Shown one piece after another: positions 1-8,397 of a stretch of 64,000 bases of DNA (position 1 is the stretch's first letter; each line of letters opens with the position of its first letter). This DNA comes from Phormidium tenue FACHB-1052. Its GTDB lineage: Bacteria > Cyanobacteriota > Cyanobacteriia > Phormidesmidales > Phormidesmidaceae. Made by a program: the position numbers and the translations under genes. Location: NCBI RefSeq assembly GCF_014696675.1, contig NZ_JACJQN010000013.1, positions 62,001-126,000 on the forward strand, written 5' to 3'. The notes below the pieces were generated by a model, which did not search any database, was not told the DNA's origin, and saw only the letters and a list, made by a program, of their open reading frames with translations.

Positions 1-453
1 TCCTAGTTCGCAGAGGTAGTCAAGCTTTTCGGTAATATGTTTAAGCTGTCCACGCAGATTGGCATCATCCTCTCCGCCAGAAAAATCGCTAGCCAAAATT
101 TCGTAGATGATCAGATCTTCGTTTTGTGGCAGCGCTTTATCGTCATGGTGCCAAACGTAATCGTCAACTGTAGGTTCGCCATCTTTAATGCACAAGACAG
201 CGGCTTGATTGCTCTCATCTACATGACTAGCTCTCGGATCAATGACCTCAATCCACTGATCAGGTTCTAGAAAAAAGCTTTTGGACTGAACCCGGAACTT
301 GTAGTCGTGGCGACCATCATTTAAGTCAACTTGGGCACGAAAATAGCCGTCTTCTCCTTTCTCCATAGGGATATCCTTCCCGTTGGAGAAGGAGCCAATC
401 AAAACCGCGTCCTTATTGTAGGGAGCAAACAGCTTAAACTCAACAGGGGCCAT
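1..453 (-). CDS. GH13 alpha-amylase-family glycosidase, N-terminal part (cut by window edge)
   Basis: An open frame of 151 codons runs from an ATG at 453, preceded by an A-rich stretch with AAAAGG, to the left edge of the window with no stop. Residues 1-90 look like the beta-sandwich (E-set/CBM48-like) domain that precedes the catalytic barrel in branching-enzyme-like GH13 proteins. From about residue 115 the segment LIIYEILASDFSGG resembles the first barrel strand of the GH13 family. Enzymes of this family cut or rearrange alpha-glucans such as glycogen. The catalytic Asp/Glu residues lie outside the window, so substrate and activity cannot be judged. Family confidence is good; exact enzyme is unknown. 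Confidence 0.75.
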   Translation of the reverse strand, partial: MAPVEFKLFAPYNKDAVLIGSFSNGKDIPMEKGEDGYFRAQVDLNDGRHDYKFRVQSKSFFLEPDQWIEVIDPRASHVDESNQAAVLCIKDGEPTVDDYVWHHDDKALPQNEDLIIYEILASDFSGGEDDANLRGQLKHITEKLDYLCELG

Positions 454-700
454 AACCAAACCTTTTTTTCTTAATGTGATGCTAAAGCCTCTGGTTTTTA
501 CCTATCCTTAGACAGAAATTTTCTGTGTCTCGCTTTCCTAAGATGGGAATAGGAAGATGGTATTCGGCTAGTAGCGATACATTGTTGAACTAGAGCGGTT
601 CTAGATGGAGTGAGGTATACAACTGCTGAGTTTCAGATCCCCCAGCACCTAGTGGTTTAAGTTTCACTCTGTATAGTATCTCCTTTGATCAGAGTCCCCC

Positions 701-729
701 TTGACAAGAGATAGATCAATCGCTAAATA
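701..729 (+). promoter_or_regulatory. Consensus-like sigma-70 promoter with no gene downstream
   Basis: TTGACA at 701-706 and TAAATA at 724-729 are separated by exactly 17 bases. This is the best -35/-10 pair noticed in the first kilobases. Nothing on the plus strand starts within 600 bases downstream except the hairpin at 812-844, so it would drive a short RNA or transcription antisense to the 45-aa gene. Confidence 0.4.
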
Positions 730-811
730 CTTCACCCAAGTGAAAACCGCCATAGAGCCATTCTCACCGATCGCTCTTGCCATAGCATCAAGAATAAACA
801 TCAACGCAGGC

Positions 812-844
812 GGCGCTGCTGAATTTGGTTTATCCAGCAGCGCC
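812..844 (-). terminator. Hairpin downstream of the 45-aa gene
   Basis: A perfect 10-bp stem (GGCGCTGCTG/CAGCAGCGCC) with a 13-base loop sits 38 bases after the stop of the small minus-strand gene. On the minus strand it is followed by a moderately T-rich stretch rather than a clean T run, so it is a likely but not certain terminator. It could also end a short plus-strand RNA from the promoter at 701-729. Confidence 0.45.
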
Positions 845-881
845 TGCTTGTAACTATTATCGCCGATTACATCACTGCCAA

Positions 882-1019
882 TTACTCAGCGACTTCAGAC
901 TCGGCTTCCTTCTTCTTTTCTTCCCGCTTTTTTTCTCCTTTTTCGTTGATGTTTTCAACAAATTCTGTGATGCGCTCTTCGTTCTTCTCAGCGTAAGACT
1001 TGTGCTGCTTATCAGTCAT
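882..1019 (-). CDS. Small highly charged protein (45 aa)
   Basis: An ATG at 1019 with a GAGG ribosome binding site about 8 bases upstream opens a 45-codon frame ending in TAA. The product is almost entirely hydrophilic: Lys, Glu, Asn and Gln dominate, with a run of alternating KKREEKKKE near the C-terminus, which suggests a single charged helix or a disordered protein. No signal peptide or membrane segment is present. I do not recognise the family. The good RBS, the hairpin after the stop and the coding-like composition argue that it is a real gene. The neighbouring genes suggest a stress-related role, but that is only inference. Confidence 0.6.
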   Translation of the reverse strand: MTDKQHKSYAEKNEERITEFVENINEKGEKKREEKKKEAESEVAE

Positions 1020-1389
1020 AGGATTAACCTCAGTAACTAAATTGTTGAATCATTCATTCCAGATACAGCTTATCGGCAACCCTAAGCACTACCCTCTACT
1101 CAATGAGTGATTTACATCAATTCTCTAGAAAGCATTGATCAATTCATCTGAGCACCTGAGATCAGCATTTGAAAAGGTGCGAGCGGATTGCGATCGCTAA
1201 TTTAACTCAACCCTCGAAGCAACGCCTCTAGACGACATCTCACCGTTAGAATCTCCTCCTTTCTACATTTTTTGATCTCTCCAATGAGCGATGAGGCCAA
1301 CTGATTGCAGCTTTTAAGATAGTGAACAATGCAGCGATTGCCAGCTTTGCAATAGCTGCTGGCTTCGCACAACAAGGAGGAAGCACAAC
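1020..1389. other. 370-base divergent spacer
   Basis: This is the shared upstream region of the 45-aa gene (minus) and the stress-domain gene (plus). It contains one GCGATCGC site near 1190 and an AAGGAGG Shine-Dalgarno just before 1390. I see no gene or clear structured RNA in it. Confidence 0.5.
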
Positions 1390-2139
1390 ATGGCTTCACA
1401 ACATAGACGAGCGGTCGGTATTTTTTCCAGTCGTCCTAAAACAGCATCGGCTCTACAGGCTCTCAGCGACTCAGGCTTTGCTATGGGCCATGTATCGATC
1501 ATCGCCAAAGACCCCGAGCGGCAAAGTGCGATCGCAGGGGTTGATGTGACGGCTGAGGCTAGCAACCAGGCCGACAAAGGGGGTGCCGTCGGTGCGGTAA
1601 CAGGCGGCGTACTGGGGGGTGTTACCGGTCTACTTGTGGGTCTGGGTACGTTGGTTATCCCTGGCGTTGGCCCTGCTTTGCTGGCGGGAGAGGCTGCTGC
1701 CGTAGTATCTACCCTGATCGGCGGAGCGGCGGGAGCGGCGGCTGGCGGGTTGGCAGGTGCGTTAATTGGTTTAGGCATTCCTGAGCACAGGGCTAGGCAT
1801 TATCGCGATCGCGTCGCCCGAGGCGAATACCTCGTCATGCTCAAAGATACTGAACCGGAGATTGCTCGGGCAGAACGCACCCTTAGGGCTGCGGGTATTG
1901 AAGATTGGGGTGTCTACCAGGCTCCAGCCGATACAACCTACGCCAGCAGTGGTTCTCCCAACGCCACATTTAGTGGCACTGCTGTCGGTTCTAATGGGCG
2001 AGACAATCCCTACAACCGGCCTGACAACCGGGTCGATCATCCTATGAATGAAGCCTACCCCTACGACAATTCTCACCGAGGGAAAGAGGTGCCCCAGGCG
2101 ACTAAATTGCCCCACGCTTCTAACCCGTTGGAGCCTTAA
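1390..2139 (+). CDS. General-stress-protein-17M-like domain protein with glycine zipper
   Basis: The start ATG has a strong AAGGAGG site at good distance. Residues 8-65 and about 130-170 together resemble the general stress protein 17M/YflT-type domain: an N-terminal strand of the form RAVGIFSSRPKTASAL and a C-terminal half reading YLVMLKDTEPEIARAERTL. Between them lies a long Gly/Ala-rich hydrophobic stretch (about 63-135) that looks like a glycine-zipper membrane-interacting segment. The last 70 residues are Pro/Asn/Ser-rich and probably disordered. Proteins of this build are common in cyanobacteria and usually stress-induced, but their biochemical role is not established. The two following genes, a lipoprotein and an uncharacterised protein, have the same orientation and may be co-regulated. 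Confidence 0.65.
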   Translation: MASQHRRAVGIFSSRPKTASALQALSDSGFAMGHVSIIAKDPERQSAIAGVDVTAEASNQADKGGAVGAVTGGVLGGVTGLLVGLGTLVIPGVGPALLAGEAAAVVSTLIGGAAGAAAGGLAGALIGLGIPEHRARHYRDRVARGEYLVMLKDTEPEIARAERTLRAAGIEDWGVYQAPADTTYASSGSPNATFSGTAVGSNGRDNPYNRPDNRVDHPMNEAYPYDNSHRGKEVPQATKLPHASNPLEP

Positions 2140-2234
2140 AACGCTGAAACCTAGCAGCAGCGCCAAGGGTTGAACGGGGTAGCCGCAACCAAAGCTGACG
2201 TTGCTAAATCGCTGTAGTTATTGAGGAAAAAAAC

Positions 2235-2660
2235 GTGAATTTCTTAAAGTCTATTCGTCTTGGGGTCATTGCCCTATGTTTGGGAGTCATCTTGCTAACC
2301 ACCAGTGCCTGTGGTAGTGCCACTCAAACCAGCACGGCCCCTAGACTGTCGCCTGGCACTGCCTATAGTCAGCTCGAACGGGGTGATACCGCTAGTGGCG
2401 AAAGCTACGGTCGATGGGTCATGCAGACTGCAAAAGGATTAGTCAGCGATGCTTTCGTGCGCGACAACAATAAGCTTGGTGTCGTGATCTCGCCTGACGT
2501 ACAGCCTCGAGAGGTGAAAACATTGGCCCAATCGCTAGTGCAAGGGTTTCACAAAAAGTTCCCCAACCGCGATGTGAGTGTCTTGGTCTATGCACCTGAC
2601 AAAGAGCTAATTTTGACAGCCAAGTACGACGATACGACTCGGCAGGTTGAATACCAATAG
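2235..2660 (+). CDS. Putative lipoprotein (141 aa)
   Basis: A GTG start at 2235 follows TTGAGGAAAAAAAC, a plausible RBS. Residues 1-26 form a lipoprotein signal: two basic residues, a hydrophobic core and the lipobox TTSAC, with Cys26 as lipidation site. The mature part of about 115 residues is soluble, with a mixed alpha/beta pattern (for example a strand DVSVLVYAPDKELILTAKY near the C-terminus). I do not recognise the family. It should be anchored in the plasma or outer membrane facing the periplasm. It lies 95 bases after the stress-domain gene on the same strand. Confidence 0.7.
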   Translation: MNFLKSIRLGVIALCLGVILLTTSACGSATQTSTAPRLSPGTAYSQLERGDTASGESYGRWVMQTAKGLVSDAFVRDNNKLGVVISPDVQPREVKTLAQSLVQGFHKKFPNRDVSVLVYAPDKELILTAKYDDTTRQVEYQ

Positions 2661-2840
2661 GCGACACGTTGTGAGGGCGCAGCTAGATTGAGCTATCAGT
2701 CTTGAAAGCGCTATCCACTGCAACATTTCTGAGTTGCTTGGGGTAGAAGAGTTTTGAAAGTAGCGGCTTTTCACTGCTTTGAAAAGCTGTAAAAGCAGTC
2801 AACTTGAAAGCAAGAAAACAAAATTTTGGAGAATTATGCT

Positions 2841-3359
2841 ATGACCAGCAGCAAAGATTATAAACGTCAAATCATGAACGACTTGGCTGGTGGCGATGTC
2901 GAAAGCATCGATGCCAAAGCCACCCAGCCCGAGCAAGAGTACGCCAACTTTGACGACTTCGCCAATCGTTCATCTCGCAGTGAGCGCCGCGAACTGTTTG
3001 GGCGTGGGTTCCACCCCGATCGCATCCCCACCAGCGAAATGGAGCCTGAACTGCGTAAGGCGATCGCTCAGATCAAGCCCCAGCAGCGAGACGACGTTGC
3101 CCGCGACCTATTCAAGCATCTCAAAGAGCGTGGTCTCAGCGATCGCGATCTAGAGAAACAGCTAGGGCTATCGACCCACCATGCTGGCCGCATGAACGAG
3201 GACGACGTCACTAAACTGGCCGCCTTCGCCTACCACAACCACCCCGATGTCTTTCAGGAAGTCCTGGCTGACCAGCCTACTATTCTCAAGTTTTTGAGCA
3301 ATCCGATGGTGGGTGCGGCTGTGGGCGCGATCGCCGCCAAGTGGCTAGGCAAGCGCTAA
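2841..3359 (+). CDS. Uncharacterised protein with C-terminal hydrophobic glycine-rich helix
   Basis: The frame can start at a TTG (2826), but the GGAGA at 2828-2832 is correctly placed for the ATG at 2841, which I chose; the product is then 172 aa. The first 65 residues are acidic and Arg/Ser-rich and probably flexible. Residues 65-150 are helical, with a KPQQRDDVARDLFKHL segment and a small HTH-like stretch (LSDRDLEKQLGLS). The last 25 residues (NPMVGAAVGAIAAKWLGKR) form a short hydrophobic Gly/Ala helix that may insert in a membrane. I do not recognise a named family. It follows the stress-type genes and may belong to the same response. Confidence 0.65.
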   Translation: MTSSKDYKRQIMNDLAGGDVESIDAKATQPEQEYANFDDFANRSSRSERRELFGRGFHPDRIPTSEMEPELRKAIAQIKPQQRDDVARDLFKHLKERGLSDRDLEKQLGLSTHHAGRMNEDDVTKLAAFAYHNHPDVFQEVLADQPTILKFLSNPMVGAAVGAIAAKWLGKR

Positions 3360-3552
3360 AAACCATCACTCTGTCCTGGCAATTCTTCCCTAGCGATATC
3401 GCTGTGACTTGCCTAGGAAAAAGAGCGCAACTAGCGTGTTGTTCTAACAGGGTTCTAACGGGCTAAACCCTTAACCACCCCTCTAGACAGTCACAGAGCT
3501 GAGTTGCTAACACGACCTCATCAATCAGCTGTTAACGCTACTCATGGATGGA

Positions 3553-3587
3553 AGCCCACCTGCTTAAGCAGGTGGGCTACTTTTTTT
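3553..3587 (+). terminator. Strong intrinsic terminator
   Basis: A perfect 26-base palindrome (AGCCCACCTGCTT and its complement, 3553-3578) is followed by AC and seven T residues at 3581-3587. It lies 194 bases after the stop at 3359, leaving room for a long 3' untranslated region or a small RNA between gene and terminator. Confidence 0.85.
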
Positions 3588-3678
3588 AGGGGACTATTAC
3601 ACTCAACGCAATCAACCGCCATATCAATGTATAAGTAAACACTCTTATCGACGGATTTACTTAATTTCCAAGACAGCA

Positions 3679-3699
3679 CTGTCAAGACAGCCTTGACAG
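3679..3699. repeat. Short inverted repeat CTGTCAAG/CTTGACAG
   Basis: A perfect 8-bp inverted repeat with a 5-base spacer (ACAGC) lies in the AT-rich spacer. It has operator-like geometry but is 360 bases from the next gene, so a binding role is speculative. Confidence 0.4.
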
Positions 3700-4065
3700 A
3701 CTTTTATACAAAGCGACATCAAAAAGAATTGGGTAGCTATAAAAATATGAAACCTATAGGATGCTACGTTTTTGAATCTGCTCTAAACCGAGGGAAAATA
3801 ATGTTAAAAATTATGGACTTTGGAATTTAAGCGTTGACGTTTTTTGGGCAATGTTGCAATTATTAGGGGGCTTATGGCCCATTTGAGCCTGGTTATCAAC
3901 CCGATATTTCGAGCTAAGCTGGGCTATTTGAAACTAGAGCTAACCGATTATCTGGGCCACAAATTTTGGCAAGGCTGACCATGTTAGCCATACGAAATTG
4001 CGTTGTTGGCCACGGCTATAGAGCTGCATTGCTACAAACAACTCATTACAAATGTTGGTGATTTT

Positions 4066-4851
4066 ATGGTTTCATCTCGCCTCGCTGCGGTGCTAGCGGC
4101 AGCCACGGTTACCTGGGGAGCCACGGCTTGTGTAGCGCCATCCTCTGGCCCTGGTGTGCCACCCCTCACGGGCAGCATTTGGGAACTCCAGCAAATCCAA
4201 ATGAACGATGGCACCCTGCTAACGGCAAATCCACCGCAAAACTACACGGCAGAGTTTGATGAAGATGGGCAGGTGTTTGTCAAAGCCGACTGCAACCGAG
4301 CGATCGGCCAATTTACAGAATTCGCTGACGGACGAATCACGGTTTCTCTTGGGCCAACTACCCTAGCTGCCTGTCCCGAAGGAAGCATCAGCCCTCAGTT
4401 CTTGCAGGCGATGAATAACGCCAGCTTTTTCTTTTTTCAAAACGATGATCTATTTGTTGATCTAAAGTTTGACAGCGGCACTATGCAGTTTTCAGGCACC
4501 CCTACCCCCGCCCTGGTCGGCACCCTATGGAAGCTGCAGCAAATTCAGTTCAGCGATGGCACGCTGCTGCTCGCCGATCAGCCTGAGCACTACACCGCTG
4601 AATTTTTAGCCGATGGCACGCTGCTGGTGCGGGCCGACTGCAACCGAGGCCGGGCCAATTTCACAACCACCAGCGATCGCACCCTTCAAGTCTCGCCCAT
4701 TGCAACCACCAGGGCTGCCTGCCCTGAGGGGTCAATCGGCAACGAATTTGTGCAAGCTCTAGGGAACTCTGGCACCTACTTTTTCCAAGACGGCAATCTA
4801 TTCGTAGACCTAGCCTTTGACAGCGGCACTATCCAATTTTCCGCCGAATAG
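4066..4851 (+). CDS. Lipoprotein with two tandem META domains
   Basis: The longest frame begins at a TTG at 4003, but the ATG at 4066 starts a proper lipoprotein signal (SSRLAAVLAAATVTWGATAC), so I place the start there (261 aa). Lipidation would be at the Cys of GATAC. The mature protein is two copies of a META/HslJ-like domain, roughly residues 33-136 and 147-260. Each copy contains W(E/K)LQQIQ, YTAEF, ADCNR and AACPEGSI, and the two copies are clearly an internal duplication. META domains are secreted beta-rich folds linked in other bacteria to heat-shock or antibiotic tolerance (HslJ), with no known enzymatic activity. The gene is monocistronic: a terminator follows and the next gene converges. 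Confidence 0.8.
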   Translation: MVSSRLAAVLAAATVTWGATACVAPSSGPGVPPLTGSIWELQQIQMNDGTLLTANPPQNYTAEFDEDGQVFVKADCNRAIGQFTEFADGRITVSLGPTTLAACPEGSISPQFLQAMNNASFFFFQNDDLFVDLKFDSGTMQFSGTPTPALVGTLWKLQQIQFSDGTLLLADQPEHYTAEFLADGTLLVRADCNRGRANFTTTSDRTLQVSPIATTRAACPEGSIGNEFVQALGNSGTYFFQDGNLFVDLAFDSGTIQFSAE

Positions 4852-4875
4852 TAGTCAGTATCCAAACTCGGCTTT

Positions 4876-4909
4876 AAAAAACAGGGGGTTACTCGAGCCC
4901 CCTATTTTG
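4876..4909. terminator. Bidirectional terminator between META gene and rpaA
   Basis: AAAAAAC precedes and ATTTTG follows a hairpin AGGGGG/CCCCCT (4883-4903) with a 9-base loop. It lies between two converging genes and can act for both. Confidence 0.7.
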
Positions 4910-5004
4910 TAGCATCTACTTATGTATAGGCCGCCCCCTTGGAGGGTCTGGGTATCGAGAGCGCTGAGCTAAGAACTGGGAGCCCCCAATCCATTCGACT
5001 GGCT

Positions 5005-5718
5005 CTACTCTACGACAACAGCAGGCAGTTCCAAGCAGTAGCCAGCCCCATAGACGGTCTTAATAAACTTAGGATGCCGGGGATCAGGCTCTAGCTTAGT
5101 ACGCAGGTGCCGCACGTGCACACGAATGGTTTCGATATCGTCGTTGGGTTCGTAGCCCCATACCTCTTGCAAAATCTGACTAGGAGACACCGTCTGGCCA
5201 TGGCGCTGAAGCAGGCAGTGCAGCAGCTCAAACTCCAGGTGGGTCAGCTTAACCGTGCCGTCAAACCAAATCGCCTCATAGCGCTCAGGAATCAGCGTGA
5301 GCGGGCCGTGGTTGAGAATTTCGCTGTGTTTGGCCGCCTGGGGAATGCGATCGGTGCGGCGCAGCAGGGCGCGCACCCTGGCCAGCATTTCATCTAGCTC
5401 AAAGGGTTTGGTGAGGTAGTCGTCGGCCCCGGCATTAAAGCCATCGACCTTATCTTGGGTCTGCGACAGGGCCGTGAGCATGAGCACTGGAATATCGGCA
5501 GTGCGGCGATCGCGGCGCAGGCGCTGGCACACGGTTAGCCCGTCCACCTTGGGCAGCATCAGGTCGAGCATGATCAGGTCTGGCAGCAGCTGCACGGCCA
5601 ATGCCTGGCCCTTGATACCATCTCCAGCCTGGTTGACGTCGTAGCCTGCCATTTCCAAATTGACGGAAACAAGCTCCGCGATCGCAGCATCATCATCAAT
5701 GACAAGAATACGAGGCAT
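5005..5718 (-). CDS. rpaA: Response regulator RpaA, circadian output regulator
   Basis: An OmpR/PhoB-type regulator of 237 aa. The ATG at 5718 was preferred over an upstream TTG because the family begins M-x-R-I-L-V-I-D-D-D. The receiver domain (1-120) has the acidic trio D8-D10, phospho-acceptor D52 in [10 protein letters not shown], the conserved Thr in LMLTAL and K104 in TKPFE. The winged-helix domain follows. The linker [12 protein letters not shown], the stretch [13 protein letters not shown] and the C-terminus [15 protein letters not shown] match my memory of RpaA rather than RpaB, the other abundant cyanobacterial OmpR regulator. RpaA is phosphorylated by SasA under KaiC control and drives dusk gene expression. 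The kaiABC cluster lies 43 kb away in this window. Downstream, a shared terminator separates it from the META gene. Confidence 0.82.
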   Translation of the reverse strand: MPRILVIDDDAAIAELVSVNLEMAGYDVNQAGDGIKGQALAVQLLPDLIMLDLMLPKVDGLTVCQRLRRDRRTADIPVLMLTALSQTQDKVDGFNAGADDYLTKPFELDEMLARVRALLRRTDRIPQAAKHSEILNHGPLTLIPERYEAIWFDGTVKLTHLEFELLHCLLQRHGQTVSPSQILQEVWGYEPNDDIETIRVHVRHLRTKLEPDPRHPKFIKTVYGAGYCLELPAVVVE

Positions 5719-6016
5719 TACCAACTAAACGTGACAACCCGAAAAACACTGACCCAGCTAGAGGCAGGCCACAAAGCTTTGAGTAGCCTAGCATTACAAC
5801 GTAAAGAGCCGTGTCGGAATAATACAATTCCTCGATAAATTATAAGCAGAACCCTTAAATTTTCCTGAGTAAACTAGGCTACAGCCCCCTGAGCTTAAGG
5901 TTTCCTTTAGATTTATTACTTTAAACTTAAAGGCGACCCTGGCTCCTTCCAGCGGGTAACCCAGAAGGGTACCGACGCAGAAAAGTTACTGCCTAGGTTG
6001 ACTATTGACGTAAAAA

Positions 6017-6088
6017 CTCCCCAGGTAGGATTCGAACCTACGACCAATCGGTTAACAGCCGACCGCTCTACCACTGAGCTACTGAGGA
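6017..6088 (-). tRNA. tRNA-Asn (GTT)
   Basis: The minus strand folds into a full cloverleaf. The acceptor stem is TCCTCAG/CTGGGGA (one G-U pair) with discriminator G. The D arm is GCTCAGTGGTAGAGC. The anticodon stem GTCGG/CCGAT has loop CTGTTAA (anticodon GTT), and the T arm contains GGTTCGAATCC. The CCA end is not encoded. It lies upstream of rpaA on the same strand. Confidence 0.95.
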
Positions 6089-6298
6089 TTAACTGCGAAG
6101 CTCGCGAAGCTTATATTAACGATAAGTGTGCAACCTTGACAACCCTCCAGTGAAAAATTTTTGGTGCAACTTTAGATCAGAACGGCTGCCGGTCATTCCC
6201 TATATTGGCCTTGGGCTTCAACCTCACGCCAGATTTTCATGCTGCCATTGCGGGCCACTCATGATATAGTCAAAGACTGTGTCGAAATTGTGGTAACC

Positions 6299-6496
6299 AT
6301 GCCCAAGCTTAAGTCTCGCAAAGCTGCCGCTAAGCGCTTTCGTCGCAGTGGCAGCGGCAAAATCATGCGTCGCAAGGCGTTCAAGAATCACATGTTGCAG
6401 CACAAAAATGCTGAACGTCGCTCTCGGTTGTCTAAGATTGCCTTAGTGTCGGAAGAAGACGCTCCCAACGTGGAGCTAATGCTGCCTTACCTCTAG
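6299..6496 (+). CDS. rpmI: 50S ribosomal protein L35
   Basis: The frame is open further upstream, but the ATG at 6299 gives the family start [14 protein letters not shown] and the usual 65-residue length. The protein is very basic with the typical [18 protein letters not shown] and [10 protein letters not shown] segments. It is the small L35 protein of the large ribosomal subunit. rplT follows after 61 bases, the conserved bacterial order; infC is not upstream here, where instead a 210-base leader and the divergent tRNA-Asn are found. In many bacteria L20 represses this operon through its leader, and that may apply here. Confidence 0.95.
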   Translation: MPKLKSRKAAAKRFRRSGSGKIMRRKAFKNHMLQHKNAERRSRLSKIALVSEEDAPNVELMLPYL

Positions 6497-6557
6497 GTAG
6501 GAGCTGTCAGTCTGCTAGTGGTCATTAAACTTTAATAGTTCCAAGGGTTAAACAGTC

Positions 6558-6908
6558 ATGGCACGTGTCAAGCGCGGCAACGTAGCACGCAAGCGCCGCA
6601 ACAAAATTCTCAAGCTAGCTAAAGGGTTTAGAGGGTCGCACTCTAAGCTGTTTCGCACAGCCAACCAGCAGGTGATGAAGGCGCTGCGGTACGCCTACCG
6701 CGATCGCCGCAACCGGAAGCGCGATTTTCGTCGTCTGTGGATCACCCGCATCAACGCGGCTTCTCGCATGCACGGTCTGAGCTACAGCCAGCTCATTGGC
6801 CAGCTCAAGAAAGCCAATATCGACATCAACCGCAAGATGCTGGCTCAAATGGCCGTGCTCGACCCCAATGGGTTTGCAAAAGTGGTCGAAGTCGCCAACC
6901 AATCTTAG
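6558..6908 (+). CDS. rplT: 50S ribosomal protein L20
   Basis: 116 aa, the normal family length, with the characteristic start [24 protein letters not shown], a very basic helical N-terminal tail, and a compact C-terminal domain ([16 protein letters not shown]). L20 binds 23S rRNA early in assembly of the large subunit. It is co-transcribed with rpmI, 61 bases upstream. The next gene begins 49 bases downstream on the same strand. Confidence 0.96.
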   Translation: MARVKRGNVARKRRNKILKLAKGFRGSHSKLFRTANQQVMKALRYAYRDRRNRKRDFRRLWITRINAASRMHGLSYSQLIGQLKKANIDINRKMLAQMAVLDPNGFAKVVEVANQS

Positions 6909-6957
6909 GAATTTGCCCAGACAGTAGGGGCAGTCGTAGTTTAGACACGGCCGCACC

Positions 6958-7725
6958 ATGGCATGGAACTGGCTTGGGTTTGGTTTAGCACTGGGGGCGC
7001 AGCTAGCTGTGCTCCCAGTTTTTGCTGCGGATCTCGACACCATTCGCGAGCGTGGGCACCTGGTGGTGGCGGTGCGCGAGGGCTGGCAACCCCTAAGCTT
7101 TCGCGATCGCGAGGGCGATCTGGTCGGGTTAGAGGTTGACCTGGCCCACGGCCTGGCGGCGGCAATTTTCGCAGATCCGGCGGCGGTTGAGTTTGTGGTG
7201 GTGGCCAACGGCGATCGCATCCCGGCAGTTCTAGAAGATCGGGCCGATGTGGCGATCGCCGGTCTCACCCTAACCCCTGGTCGCCAGCGTCTGGTGAGCT
7301 TTAGCCCCCCCTACTACCTCGATGGAGCCGCCGTACTGGTGCGCGACCCTCAGGTGCAGAGCCTAGGCGATCTCCAGCGCCAACGGCTAGGGGTGCTTCA
7401 GGGAGCCAGTACTGTGGCGGTAGTGCGCTATCTGCTGCCGCTAGCTATCCTTACCCCTCTCAGCAGCTATCAAGATGCCTTTGATCGCCTCAGCACCGGC
7501 CAAATTGACGGCTTTGCTGGCGATGTGACAGTGCTGAGCGGATGGCAGCAGGCCCACAGTGGTTATTATTTGGTGCCCAGTCTACTGTCGGCTGAACCAC
7601 TGGCGATCGCCCTACCTAAGGGCACCCAGTACACGGAGTTGCGTAGCCTGGTCAACCAGACCGTTATCGATTGGCATCACAGCGGCTGGCTAGAAGAACG
7701 GACTACCTTCTGGGGGTTGCCCTAG
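6958..7725 (+). CDS. Extracellular solute-binding protein family 3 (amino-acid type)
   Basis: A 255-aa protein with a signal peptide (hydrophobic residues 5-23, cleavage near VFAAD). The mature part is a family 3 periplasmic binding protein. It begins DTIRERGHLVVAVREGWQPL, has the ligand-loop pattern GLEVDLAHGLAAAI and the mid-domain GLTLTPGRQRLVSFSPPYY. These proteins capture polar amino acids or similar small ligands for ABC importers. No permease or ATPase gene is adjacent, so it is either an orphan subunit serving a transporter elsewhere or a free sensor-type domain. It sits 49 bases after rplT and 43 bases before ycf37, all on one strand. Confidence 0.8.
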   Translation: MAWNWLGFGLALGAQLAVLPVFAADLDTIRERGHLVVAVREGWQPLSFRDREGDLVGLEVDLAHGLAAAIFADPAAVEFVVVANGDRIPAVLEDRADVAIAGLTLTPGRQRLVSFSPPYYLDGAAVLVRDPQVQSLGDLQRQRLGVLQGASTVAVVRYLLPLAILTPLSSYQDAFDRLSTGQIDGFAGDVTVLSGWQQAHSGYYLVPSLLSAEPLAIALPKGTQYTELRSLVNQTVIDWHHSGWLEERTTFWGLP

Positions 7726-7768
7726 CCATGGCAAGATAGGTTAGTTCTCAAGTGCAGATCAAGACCGC

Positions 7769-8308
7769 ATGGAAAACAGCAACCTGCTCCTTATTTATCT
7801 GGGTATTCTGCTGGCGTTGCTGAGCGTTGCCGCCTTTTTTGTGGTGCGCCAGGTAATCAAGACCCGCCGCATCGAAAGCACTCTGGGGAGACTCCAGTCA
7901 CGGTTGACCAAAGAAAAGGGTACCGCCCAGGAGTACTACGAGCTGGGCAGTCTCTTGCTCGACAAAAAGCTCTACACCCAGGCCGCCCTCTACCTCCAGC
8001 AGGCCATTAAGCAACTGGGTAACGACGAAGCCGAAAACGCCGCCGTGGTTTACAATGCCCTGGGCTACTCCTACTTTGCCCAGGACCAGTACGACCTGGC
8101 CATTCGCAACTACAAAGAAGCGCTGAAGATTTCGCCCGAGTACGTCACCGCTCTCAATAACCTAGGCCACAGCTACGAGCGCAAACAGCTCACTACCCAG
8201 GCTCTAGAGATGTACGAAGCCGCATTGGCCCTTGAGCCTAAAAATTCTACCGCCCGTCGCCGCTTCGACTCGCTCAAAAAGCGCGTTTCTCCCGCCGACA
8301 AGGCTTAG
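7769..8308 (+). CDS. ycf37: Ycf37-like TPR protein, photosystem I assembly
   Basis: The 179-aa product starts MENSNLLLIYLGILLALLSV with one transmembrane helix (7-27). A basic stretch (KTRRIESTLGRLQSRL) and the motif KGTAQEYYELGSLLLDKKLY follow. About three tetratricopeptide repeats then run to residue 160 (YNALGYSYFAQDQYDLAI, ALNNLGHSYERKQLTTQAL). This architecture and the N-terminal motifs match my memory of cyanobacterial Ycf37, a thylakoid membrane protein that helps assemble or stabilise photosystem I. The family assignment is from memory; a generic membrane TPR protein is the alternative. Confidence 0.75.
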   Translation: MENSNLLLIYLGILLALLSVAAFFVVRQVIKTRRIESTLGRLQSRLTKEKGTAQEYYELGSLLLDKKLYTQAALYLQQAIKQLGNDEAENAAVVYNALGYSYFAQDQYDLAIRNYKEALKISPEYVTALNNLGHSYERKQLTTQALEMYEAALALEPKNSTARRRFDSLKKRVSPADKA

Positions 8309-8397
8309 CTGGGGGGGCCAAACTTTCTTTGGCTAAGCCCTGTTCTAGGCAGGCGTTATGAAAAGGCAATTTGTAGGGTATATAAATAGGTATAGGG

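Larger units (their letters stand above)
454..881. other. 428-base spacer with a promoter-like motif and hairpins
   Basis: No convincing gene is seen here. The segment holds the upstream region of the GH13 gene (minus strand), a short inverted repeat at 512-526 (ACAGAAA/TTTCTGT), a consensus-like promoter on the plus strand at 701-729 and a hairpin at 812-844. The latter two are listed separately. Confidence 0.6.
3360..4065. other. Long AT-richer spacer (706 bases)
   Basis: No supportable gene is found; the longest frames are below 30 codons and lack an RBS. From about 3590 to 3960 the sequence is clearly more AT-rich than the neighbours and lacks HIP1 octamers. It holds a strong terminator (3553-3587) and an inverted repeat (3679-3699). 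Such a spacer could host a small RNA or be a remnant of older DNA, but nothing decides this. Confidence 0.5.

Noticed and set aside
3748-3831. 27-codon frame in the AT-rich spacer
   Set aside because: No Shine-Dalgarno and no codon bias; chance frame.
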